A program made the translations under genes and the position numbers. Below the pieces are notes generated by a model, which worked only from the letters and a program-made list of their open reading frames with translations, had not been told where the DNA came from and ran no database searches. A stretch of DNA of 64,000 nucleotides from NCBI RefSeq assembly GCF_958295425.1, contig NC_081154.1, positions 18,103,364-18,167,363 on the forward strand, in the 5' to 3' direction. The DNA comes from Solea solea. Taxonomy: Eukaryota > Chordata > Actinopteri > Pleuronectiformes > Soleidae. This document shows, in pieces, positions 23,901-35,900 of the stretch (position 1 is the stretch's first letter; the number at the start of each line of letters is the position of its first letter).

Positions 23901-26900
23901 AGGTCACTCCATGTCAGAGTGGGAGTGGTTCCCTCCCCCTCACACCTGCAGTTTGACAATGGGAGGAGGAGGAGCCAATGGGTGAAGAAGAGTCAGATCC
24001 GTCAGGCTACGCCCACTGCCGTGTCACATGTTTGACTTCTGAGGAAGAGAAACTCAGACAGTCGTGGTGAAATGGCAGGAGTTCAGCTGCACACAGAAAC
24101 CTTGTCTTGTTCCATCTGTTTGGATCTTCTGAAGAATCCGGTGACTCTTACCTGTGGACACAGCTTCTGTAAGAACTGTATTAAAGACCACTGGGACTCA
24201 GAGGAGCAGAGGAGTAGGATCTACAGCTGCCCTCAGTGTAGAAAGACCTTTACACTGAGGCCTAAACTGAAGAAAAACGTCATGTTAGCAGATTTAGTGG
24301 AGGAGCGGAAGATGACTGGACTCCACGCTCCTCCTGCTCATCACTGCTATGCTGGCGCTGAAGATGTGGCCTGTGACGTCTGCACTGGCAGGAAACGTAA
24401 AGCTCTCAAGTCCTGTATGTTTTGTTTGGTCTCTTACTGTGAGAAACATCTCCAGCCTCATCATCAATCACCTGCATTTAAGAAACACAAGCTGGTGGAG
24501 CCCTCCAAGAACCTCCAGGAGAACATCTGCCCTCGTCACAATGAGGTGAAGAAGATGTTCTGCCGCACTGATCAGCAGTGTATCTGTTATCTCTGCTCTG
24601 TGGACGAGCATAAAGACCATGACACGGTCACAGCTGCAGCAGAAAGCACACAGAAGCAGAGAGAGCTGGATCTGAGTCGAGAAGAAGTCCAGCAGAGACT
24701 CCAGGACAGAGACAGAGACGTGAAGGTGCTTAAACAGGAGAGGAAGACTCTCACTCTCTCTGCTGATAAATCCATGAAGGACACAGACAAGAGCTTCATT
24801 GAGATGATGCGTCTCCTGCAGAGGAGAAGCTCTGACGTGAAGCAGCAGATCAGATCCAAGCTGGAAACTGAAGTGAGACGAGTCAGAGACGCTGAGGAGA
24901 AGCTTCAGCAGGAGATCACTGAGCTGAAGAAGAGAGAAGCTGAACTGAAGCAGCTCTCACTCACACACGACCACAACCAGTTTCTCCTCAACTACAGCTC
25001 ACTGTCAGCACTCAGTCCATCGACACACTCGTCCACCATCAACGTCCGTTCTCGGGGACACTTTGAGGACGTGTCAGCGGCTGTGGCAAAGGTCAGAGGT
25101 CAACTGCAGGACTTCCTGACCGAGACATGGACAAACATCTCACTGGCTGTGGCTGAAGTAGATGTTTTACTGACAGAACCAGGACCAGAGCCAAAAACCA
25201 GAGCTGAATTCCTCAGACATTCACAGGAAATCACACTGGATCCAAACACAGTAAACACATGGCTTTTATTATCTAAGGGGAACAGAAAAGTGACATTAAT
25301 GAATGAAGCTCAGTCTTATCCTCATCACACAGACAGATTCATGGTTTATCTTCAGGTCCTGAGTAAAGAGACTCTGACTGGACGTTGTTACTGGGAGGTG
25401 GAGTGGACAGGAAGAGGAGTTTTTGTAGCAGTGACGTACAAGAACATCAGCAGATCAGGGAGTTCAGATGAATGTGGATTTGGATACAATGACAAATCTT
25501 GGGCTTTATTTTGTGAACAAAAAAGTTGTCAGTTTGGTCACAACAACATCAGGACTGACGTCTCAGATGTTACAGTCTCCAGAGTGGGACTTTACCTGGA
25601 CCACAGAGCAGGTCTTCTGTCCTTCTACAGAGTCTCTGACACCATGACTCTGCTCCACAGAGTCCAGACCACGTTCACTCAGACTCTCTATGCTGGAGTT
25701 TGTTTTTGTTATTCTTCACCTGGAGACACAGCAGAGTTCTGTAAACTCAAATAGTCTGGAGTGAGTTAAACTCTGAGTTTAAATCTTTAACTTCTCTGCG
25801 ACAACAATAACATCAACTTTTGACTTTTGAATTTAAACTGTGAGCACCTTTATTGACAAAGTTTCTTTAATTTGCTTATTTTGTTAAGTGTATCTGATTC
25901 ATGGTTAAATGTTTTTGATTCATGGTTAAATGTATTTGATTCATGGTTAAGTGTATTTGACTCATGGTTAAGTGTATTTGATTCATGGTTAAGTGTATTT
26001 GATTCATGGTTAAGTGTATTTGATTCATGGTTAGGTGTATTTGATTCACCGTTAAATATATTTGATTCATGGTAAGTGTATTTGATTCATGGTTAAGTGT
26101 ATTTGATTCATAGTTAAGTGTATTTGATTCATGGTTAAGTGTATTTGATTCATGGTTAAGTGTATTTGTTTCATGGTTAAGTGTAACTGATTCATGGTTA
26201 AGTGTATTTGATTCATGGTTAAGTGTAATTGATTAATGGTTAATTATAATTGATTCATGGTTAAGTGTAATTGATTCATGGTTAAGTGTAATTGATTCAT
26301 GGTTAAGTTTATTATATATATACTGCATATCAATATTGCATTGACTTACATTCATTTCCTGGAGACTTACTCTAACCTTAACCACAATCACTACTGGCCT
26401 AACCCTAATCCTAATCCTAACCTTAAAACATAACTGCACCTTAAAATTTAGTCATTTATGTTATGGGGACTTTTGTCCCCATAACATATTGGAGATTAGG
26501 TTCATTGGATACCGTAGGTGTGAATGTCGGAGGGCATAGTTGCCGGAATTGGCTTTCCGGCTGTAAATGTATTCCATGTGTTCTCAATTTGTAAACTGAA
26601 TATGGAATATCAAATAAAATGTACCTTGTTGTTTTTGATGTAATATTTCCCATGAACTTCCTTTAAGTAAATCATTAACACACGAAGTATCTTTTTAAAC
26701 AAATACAATTGAAATTAAATTCACAACATCCTCCGCCCTGCTGAACTATTCATGGTTCATCTAAATTTCTGAAGAATACAGTCCCTGCAGAAGAGCAAAC
26801 TGCACATGAATGAACAAGACCATCACAGCCTGGAAACAGCTTTTCAATTCTTCCTAGTTTGCAGGTCTGCCTCGGGGCGCTATCCTCCCTGATGAGTAAG

Positions 26901-29900
26901 TCTCCAATCTTCTGTGGTTAGGGCTGCGGTGTGTGCCAGTGGTGGGCTGACTTCAACTTCAGCAAATAATCCTTTTGCCAGCTATTCCAAAACTAGGTCA
27001 CGAGTGCTTGTCTGTATCAGCATCTCTGAGTCATTTCTTCCTTGTTCGGCATTGGATGGTGAGTATCAGCAGGAACTGGCTTACGGGGCATGCAAGTAAG
27101 TCTCTGACCAACCAAGAAGTGAGCTGGCGTCAGTGGTTGAGGATCATTCACTTCATCATTACTCACATACCACTGAAAAGTACCTCTGCCAGTGGTATGC
27201 TTTCCTCCAGCATCCGGTCAAGCTCACCAAAGGTGTTTTCCTTTTGCCAACTGTATTGCCAGCATCTCCCACATACGGTGAATATCTGGGTCTTCCCTTG
27301 AGAATTCACCTTCCATCTGATTCAGTAGTCTTGTCGCAGAACACCGGTTGTTTTGCTGCTTTTGTTTCAGCCTTTCCACAGGTTGCTCCTCAGTGTACCA
27401 AAAATGTTGTAGTTCAATCCAATTACGTCCAAAATGACGAGACAGGACTCTGACTTAACATTTAACTGAACTTAAGTGACTCAACAAAGGGAAGAGGGTT
27501 TACATGTGTGGGAACGTAGGATAGCTTCTCTGCTAACATCTGCTAAACAAAAACATGCATCATATACTGCTCTATGGCAGCAAAGCATTGTGGGAAATGT
27601 AGTCCTTCAACACAGGAACTAAATAAGGTTTCAGGGCCTGTAAATACCATTACATGTGTTTTTAATATGCAAAATGAATATGGGATACATTCTATCAATT
27701 CTTCTTTTTAACCTAATATTTCCCATGAACGTACCAGTATCTTTTAAACAGTCTTCCACTGACTCGGTTGGAGATAACTGCTAAGCTAACAGCTCAGCTT
27801 AGTCTGCAGATTACTTTCCCTCAGTGGTTAAGAACCAGAAGAACTTCCACAGAAGCTTCGGTGTAAAGGGTATTCAGGTTTAATAAGGCCTGACTGCACT
27901 CATGGCACTACAATATCTACATCAGACACATCTGAAGCCCTCCAATTACTAAGTGAAAGCCCTTGTCTCAAATGTGCAGTAACAGGGTGAATAGAGGTGT
28001 TTTCAGTCAGGTCACACAGGGACATGATGACCCATACTTTATGTATTGTACAGAGCGAATTGACCGAAAGGGAAATCCAAACCAAACCATTTGCTCCTGA
28101 TTTAATGCCTTTCAAATTACCTTAAATGATATCCCATTAGTACTTTATGCTGCAATGTTTCCCTTACATTCATGTAGCAGTAGCACTCAGTCTAGCAAAT
28201 GTGGCAAGTCGCTACTCAATGGAAATTAAACAAGAAAGTCAACGTGCTTTGAATGATTAACCATCACAACTCGCAGACAGTGGATCAGTGCTAGAGTGAG
28301 TCTTTCAACTGGAAGGTTGACAGATGACTTCATGGGTCAAGTGAAGGTGGCTGATGTTTGGAATGGTGCAGATTGACTCTCATACGGTGTAGTGAAGGTG
28401 CAGGTATTGACAAAATGTGACGATATTTCCATGAAATGTGGCTCATAAGTAGCACCCACCTTCTGCTGTGAAGCAATGTGATTACTCACAGCATAGTCTG
28501 CAATTTCATTTGTTCATTTTTGACAGTCCAAATTCCATCTGAATGGCAAGAGCATAGAGGTGTGTGATAATGATGAAAAATATCCCGATATTTTTGGCGA
28601 TATTTTGCAATCCTCAAACATGTGTTTGTAAAAGCATAGAAGGCCTGTTGTACCAGCTTCTCTTGTTAATAATTTATTAGATGTTAATGATAATATTGAC
28701 AAGAAGCAACCTGTTCAAGAAAAACAGGCCTTCTTTATTCACTTAAACTTACTTTATAAAATATTGCACAACGAACGAGCAACAAAAACTATCATGAGAG
28801 CATTTTAAACTAATGTCAACAATACAAGGCATTAATATGAGAATGTGGATACACATTAAACTGCTGCCAAAGTTTGTGAGTGTCTTTTCTTGTCGGTACC
28901 GTAGCTGGAAGCTCGTGGTCGACCGCTGACTGCCCAAGCTTTTCATATTAAGGCGTGTTTTGATTGGTTCTTGCAAAAATGAGTTCGACACACTCGATAT
29001 TGTGATTTCACACATAGTTAAAACAACAATTAAGATATTATCGCAGACGATATATATCGCACACCCCTACAAGAGCACTTAAAAAAAAAAAAGATTAAAA
29101 TATATGAGGTATATGATGTAATTTGATTTAAAAAAAAGGAAAAAAAAGTCTTGACTATCATTTTGTTCCATAATAATAAATGCTTGTATTGCAGATTGCT
29201 TGGATCATTTTAGTTTGCTGTTGTGCAGCATCTCTACAGTGGAACAACTGACAGCAACACAAGACTGAATCACCTGACATTGCATACGGTGACAAACAGA
29301 TTGTGCCGATGAAGATAAGATATTTAACACATAAGCACTTATGAAGCACTCCAACCTGGGCTTCATAACAGATAGTTTCAGAGATACACTGATCTGTTCA
29401 GCTGGTTGAAAATGAACAGAAGATGGAGGAAGATAAAGAACTGAAGAAATGAACGAGAGAGAGAAATTCAAGTAACCAAGAGCGTGAAGTGGCAGTTCTG
29501 TGTGGGTATTACCGGGTGATGTCGGGGGCGACAGTAGGCTGCACATTCTTCATAATGGCCTGAATCCAGTTGCGACGGATTCCAGAGGTCATAGCTGACA
29601 GTGTGTATGCTCCATCTTGGCACTGAAAGCAGACAGTCAGGACATTAAAATCATTAACATTGAACGAGAAAACATGTTGATGGAAGTTCCTTTTTGATAC
29701 AAGATGAATGTAAGCGTGCTTTTAATGAAACTGCATTTTAAGTATACCGAGTTCTGGGATCTCTTTTTTCACCACAGTGCATTAAACTGTCAATGGTCTG
29801 TGATTATGAAGCGTTTTTCTAGCCTCAGTGAACACAGGAGATGCTAACCCTAACCCATTCATACACACATTCAGACAGCACATCTATATGGAGTATTTTT

Positions 29901-32900
29901 TTCTGTCACCAGGGTCCTATGCAAGATTCTGTGTGGGGGCCCCTGTTTTGCCAAAATATGGTGGGGGGCCTCCAAACCCTTTTGAGATGATCTTTGAAGA
30001 TGCAGAAATCTGATACACTTTCACAAGAAAAAAGTAAGTTGCTTTTCAGAGTAAATAATAAAAGCAGCTCAACAAAAAGAGGAATACTTGTATTGACCGG
30101 TGGGGAAATCTCATCACAGCAAAGACCTCAGGTAGGTTTTGATGAATTTCAGCTATGAGAAGCTCATTTCTGGTGAGGCCACGTTCACAGAAACAGTGCA
30201 TGTGATCCACAGGTAAGTATACAGTTCCTGAATGCAGGAGCGAAGCTATAGTGCATTCATATAATCAGAAGGCAGTTGAAGGCAAGTTGCTAATTACCAC
30301 CAATCACACTTTCAAACCTGTCCTTTAAAGATCTTGTAATGCTCATTTCTTAGTTAGAAAATAGAGGGTGGGAACGTGACATAATTACACATGCAGAGTA
30401 AAGAATTATGGAGTTAAAACTGAAAAAAGTTGAAGTCCAGTAGTCTTCTCAAAAATGTTTAGGGGTGTCGAAAAACATGGGAGCCCTAGTTAGCTCATCT
30501 CCTCTTCAAACAGTGTGGATATAAAAGGAGATGGTCGGAGTCGCACTGTGACCATAAGTGTAAATGCATTTCCGAAGAAGAACAGACTCCTGCTGTGAGG
30601 CTGCAGGTGCTGCTAAAGAGGAAGAGGGAGAGAGAGGGTGGAGGACGGCTGCTAAACTAGCTCTGATCATGTGCAAGATGTCGTTAAACCACCACCAACA
30701 TGGTGAAACATGTTAGCGGAGCATTTCTGTTCAAATTCTGTACAAACACTGTTGAAACATGACTCTGCTCTCCACTTGAAGATCAGAGAGGTGTGTGAGT
30801 GTGTGGAACAGCTGTAGCGGCCACAACCCCACAGTCTCAGGACAGATAAAGATTTTTTTGGTGATCATTTTATCACTTTACAGGGTATTAAAGATTTGAT
30901 GGTGGTGTCAATAACCATGCTCAAAAAAGATGTTGTAGCCTCTTCACATAGGCTCATCTGAGGCTTCATATGCAAAGTGTTTCTTGTGCATCTTAGTCTC
31001 TTGCTTGGTGGTCATGTTCCTTCACAATCAGGTCATCTGCCAAATTAAACTGCATTGTGAGACATCACTGACTTCACATGGTTCACATGGTTGAGAATGT
31101 CCTACCATCACAAAGTTTATGCTTCAGCTTTGGTTAGAGGGTCTGTTGCTTTATCACTTATCACTGAGACCTGGTACTGCACAGCCTCTATAGCACACAT
31201 GAGCAGCTTATGGCCACCAGATCTACGTTGTGATGATAGAATCAGAGCTATGAGGAGCACCTCAAAACAAAAAGGTTGCCTGGAGATGAGGCAGTTCACA
31301 ATGCACACACACTTGGCTTGTCATACACGCAGGCATGCACTTCAGTGCTGCTCCTCCTCATCCTCATCAGTTATATGCAGCTTGAACGTCTGTTAAACTA
31401 CTGATGAGAATCGAAATAACGAGCAAAATGCTGCAGATGTTGATGCTGCTGCTGTGTGTGTGTGTGTGTGTGTCATCTCAAATGTAAAACAACAATTATT
31501 TGTATCATACATGTGAGACACATGCGCTACTGCCTCATCACCATTGACTTCTGCCGCTTGCTCTTAACTTCAAACTTGACATTGGCTCATTTCTTTGAAA
31601 AAACACTTTTCTTTTAAAACACTCACTAGCACTAGCTGATCCATCTCCTCCCCAGCAGAGCATCATTCACTTCTTCAGTTGAGTACATTCACCATTTTGT
31701 GTAAGTTTCTTTGGATAAAAGTGTCTGCTAAATGCTTAAATAAACGTACATTTAAACAGCTATGTGCCTGAAACATCACACCTGGCTTTTAAAGTGAATT
31801 ACTAACAAAAATCTGCCACGCCACGCCACGGTTTAAGTAGCGTTTCCACTAGCATTAGCACCTGGTACCAGGTACTATTTTTAATACCTGCTCAGGCGAG
31901 GTTCCAAAAGCGTGCTGAGTAGGTAACTATTCGATGATTGGTCAGACTGCCAGCCACTGACTGGCCAGAGTGCCGTCACAGGAAGAGACGTCCCACACAA
32001 ATCAAGCCGAAGAGCACCGAACTGTAGATCACTTAAAACTACTTAACAATCCTAAAAACGTGGGTTAATCTCCAACAACTACCAGGGAAACCTCTATATT
32101 TAACAGAGGAGTCTGGTGTATTTAGGGACAGCACCGGTGATCGTGAGCGGCATCACAGACCGCTGTCGCTGTAGTCTGTGGAGTAGGAGTATGTGCTCCG
32201 GAGACGTGTGGACACAAATCAAGCCGAACAATAGATGAGTTGAAACTAATCCTAAAGACGTGGGTTAATCTCCAACAACTACAGGAGGCTGGTGTAAAGT
32301 CACTAGTCACTTTTTTTGTAGTGGAAGTGCAACCTAATTGTGTCGTGTCGTGCCGAGGCGAGTAGAGCCGGTGGAAATACGACATAAGTAAATTTGACTT
32401 ACTGTGACATAGCCAGACTTTTATTTTGAACTAGTCACAGAAAAGAACTGCATGTTGTAGCTAAAATAGAATGTTGTATGTTTTTTTACAGCATTTAAAG
32501 CAATTTGCATATAGATTGGTTTAATAATTATTGTGTCTTTTCAAACTTTTATTTGTGGCCCTTCGGTTGCTTCATTTATGTCAGTGTGGCCTACTGGAAA
32601 AAACTGTTGCCCACCTCTTATCTATGTTTGTTGTCAATGTGACACTAAGAATTCAGTGCAATGCAATGGCCCATCTTTGTGGAGCTGCTGGAAAAATCCA
32701 GTTCAGTTCATTTCAATATAATTTTATTTGTATCGTGCCAAATCAAATAATATATATTATCTAATGGCACTTAGACACAGTAAAGCAGAAACCTTACAAT
32801 AATATGTTGTCAATTTCAACTGTTTAGACTAAACTCAGTCACCATCTGATAAGATTTAATGATAAGATAAGAAAAGATAAGATAGGTGGAATAATTTTGT

Positions 32901-35900
32901 TTAGAGTCAATTGCATAATTTTTAGTAAAGTAGAAAAGCCAGGTCTGCTTTATCTTTTCACGGTTCATTCATATTCTGTAGGAACGATGGTGGTGAAAGC
33001 TTCTGCCATCTTTTCTCCAGGAAAAATGTGAAACCTGGGCGAAGCTAAAATGGCCTTGTTCAGTCTGTGCTTAGTCTGTCCTGAACAAACCAGATAAAAG
33101 CCATGGTCAGTCAGCTGGATCAATAGGTTGACCATTGTGCTTCAGAAGGAGATGGAGCTGCATGGTCTGCAAGTCTGTGAGTGTTCATCTATACACTGAA
33201 GCTGAATGATGTCACAGGATGAAGAACAGACAGTGGATATAAATACTGAGGTATTAATATCTCAACACTGAGCCCATGTTGTCCTACTGTTGACTACTCT
33301 ATGTCTGACGCCAGCAGACGTGCTTCCAGCTCATGTAAACAAAGGAAATGACCTTACAGCTACTGTCCTACTTTCACAGATTGACTTTGGTATGCCAAGA
33401 TTAAATATATATACTGTATGTACGTAGCAGTGACATCACATGGACAATGTCCATCACGTATTTTGTCAGCAACAAGTTCTAAACATGTTTGATCACCAAA
33501 GGATTTTACAAGGAAAGCTCATCAGGTTTAGATTAGTGTGTCCTGTGATGGACTGGCGATCTGTCCAGGGTGTGACCCCACCTTTCGCCCTCTCAGCTGA
33601 GACTGGCACATCGTCGCCCCCGCGACCCTCATGTAGAGGATAAAGCAGTAGTAGAAGATGGATGGATAACGACATGTATGGTGTGCCATTACTGTACATA
33701 AATGGATTTTAAAATGTAAATGTTGCTAAACAAATGTGTACAAGGAGAGCGCTTGTTAAAGCATGAGGTAAGGTAAACACACTGGGGGGGTCACAGTCAC
33801 AAGCTGTTGTTAAACCACGACGATGTCAGCCTTGCACAGAGATGACAGATGCAACGTCGAGTGACATATTTCAAGTTAGAAGGATTGTTTCAAAGGAAGA
33901 AATGCTGAAATCTGATACCGACAGTTGAATCACATGCTTGGCATCTAAGGCTGTTTATAGCCTGGCAGGAAGCAACAGAGTGAGATAATGATTTTCATTT
34001 GTACTGGTGATTAATGAGGACATGAGGAATCAGCACTCACCAGGATCTGGAAGCCATAATTCCTCTGGACGGGGAACGTTTTGACATCATAACACGTGGA
34101 AAGGTCAATCTCACCATCGAGGTGTGAAGCCTGTGGAGAAACAAACAATGCACAGAATGAACGTTAACTATCCTTCAAATGAATTTAAAAAGAAAAATGA
34201 CAATGACATCATCATCATTATTATTCCCACCTCCTCAGCTACTGAGTCCTTGTAGTACCTCAGACTCTGGTCTGTCAGGACAAACCAATGTTTCTTCCAC
34301 TACATGGAAAAAAAAAGACAACAACTGTGTGTTTGTCATGTAATATTATTTAGCATTTATTCTCTTAAAGATAACTTCTTACCACTCCGTCGTCATACAG
34401 CTTGGTCATCCATCCTTTCTTGAAGTTCAGCAGATCTGGCTGGACGGGAGACAAACCACAGTAATGTGATCATATTTACATATTTAAGTAGATGAATTAA
34501 ATGTTCACAAACAACAACGTGAAATTCAGTGACCACATGATGAACGAACACAACAAAAATAAAAAAGATATTATCATTTTTGCCCTGAATTAGAAGTTAC
34601 TATTTAGTAAATATTCACATCTGCAAACATGTGCACTTGTTTACACCACCACTTCGGGTCAAACAGTGCGGTACACATGGCTCAAGCTCGAGACCAAGTG
34701 GCAGGAGCTGGACTTTCCCTGTGAAACACAAACCAAGCTCACGTCTGTTTATAGACTCTAAAGTCAAGCATTCATCCAAAGCTGCCGTCTGCTTTACTCA
34801 ACAGTACCTTGTTTTTGTGGAGCTTCCTCAGGTGTGGTGTTACTGTCTGGCAGAGAGTCATTGCTCCGGCAAACTGCCTTCACTGAGCAGTCTGTTTGTT
34901 TGCTTCAGGTCCCGCCGACCGTGGCCCACTCTGTGCTGGCTATTTATAATTAACAGCAGCAGTAGTGGCAGTGGTGTGTACATGAATGTGAACGTGTGAG
35001 TGAGTGAGTGGGTGGGGAATCTCGCAGCTGAGTCGACTCAAATTCTGATAAGTCGACTTTATGCCGTGTTCATTTCTTACAGTCTTTGGTTAATTTGATT
35101 TCATCTGGAGGAATGTACCATGTGCTAATGGGGGTGTTTTCAGAGCACCCCTGTTCTACAGGTAACAGTGTGACTCCAGAGAACACCCCCCTTGTTTTCA
35201 GTATTTTGGATTAGCCCAACCCACAGAGACAGACAGATTAAAGAACGTTGAGCTTTTCATTCTAGGCAACAGTCAGTCAGTCCTCTAACATCACAGTGTG
35301 GCAGCATTTCACAAAAAAGTCAAAAGTTTGCTTGTCTTTGTTATGTTGCTCCGTCCGTTTTAAGTATATAAACATATCAGAATTGGCATATTTCAATGTT
35401 TTAGTCTAAAAATCATTGATTCGTTTAATAACTGCAGGCGCACTCGCCCGCAACAACGGCAGCAATCTATTTGTTAACATTCATATTTGGCTTAGTGTCT
35501 AACTTTACCAGCCACCAGGGGCAGTGTTATGATCTGGAGTTGCCTCAGATGTCTGGGTTCAGCAGTGTTATACCTACAGACAGTGTAACTAAATCTAAAC
35601 GAGAGCATTTGACACCTTTTCTGATTGAGTTGTCCAAATAATTGAAGATGGCATACATGTTTATGGAGCAGATCACGTCTTCCGCTGCAGCCATGTCTCT
35701 GGATTAGCGTGGTGGTGTTAGCAGAGGGCTCGCTGTGGCTGCTCGGGTCCTTTTGCTCTACAAGCTGACCCTCTTCAAACCGCCTGAGGATTTGAGAAAG
35801 CCTAGGAGACACAATTCAAAGTCATACTCAATACACAGTTAATGAGTCACTACAAACAAGTCTTGTTTTAGAACGAGCTAAATACTGAACGATCAGAAGA

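Larger units (their letters stand above)
18739..29512 (-). other. 10.8 kb mprip intron holding a nested gene and many repeats
   Basis: The intron separates the second PH domain from the linker exon. It holds a TRIM16-like gene on the opposite strand, at least two LINE remnants, an inverted-repeat element, a SINE-like tail, a 21-bp minisatellite and a pair of diverged direct repeats. Outside these I see no further exons. Stretches at 20.2-21.5 kb and 27.8-29.4 kb look like plain non-coding sequence. Confidence 0.8.
29623..34040 (-). other. mprip intron 11, repeats only
   Basis: A 4.4 kb intron. I see no coding sequence. It contains a GT array near 31.46 kb, a SINE-like tail near 31.7 kb, a MITE (about 31840-32390), a LINE-type 3' tail (about 32700-32800) and a SINE 3' piece (33540-33665). 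Confidence 0.7.

Noticed and set aside
25872..26075. Open frames on both strands with a seven-residue repeat (DSWLSVF and relatives)
   Set aside because: A product of the 21-bp minisatellite; there is no start context, splice site or continuation, and a 20-bp unit breaks the frame.
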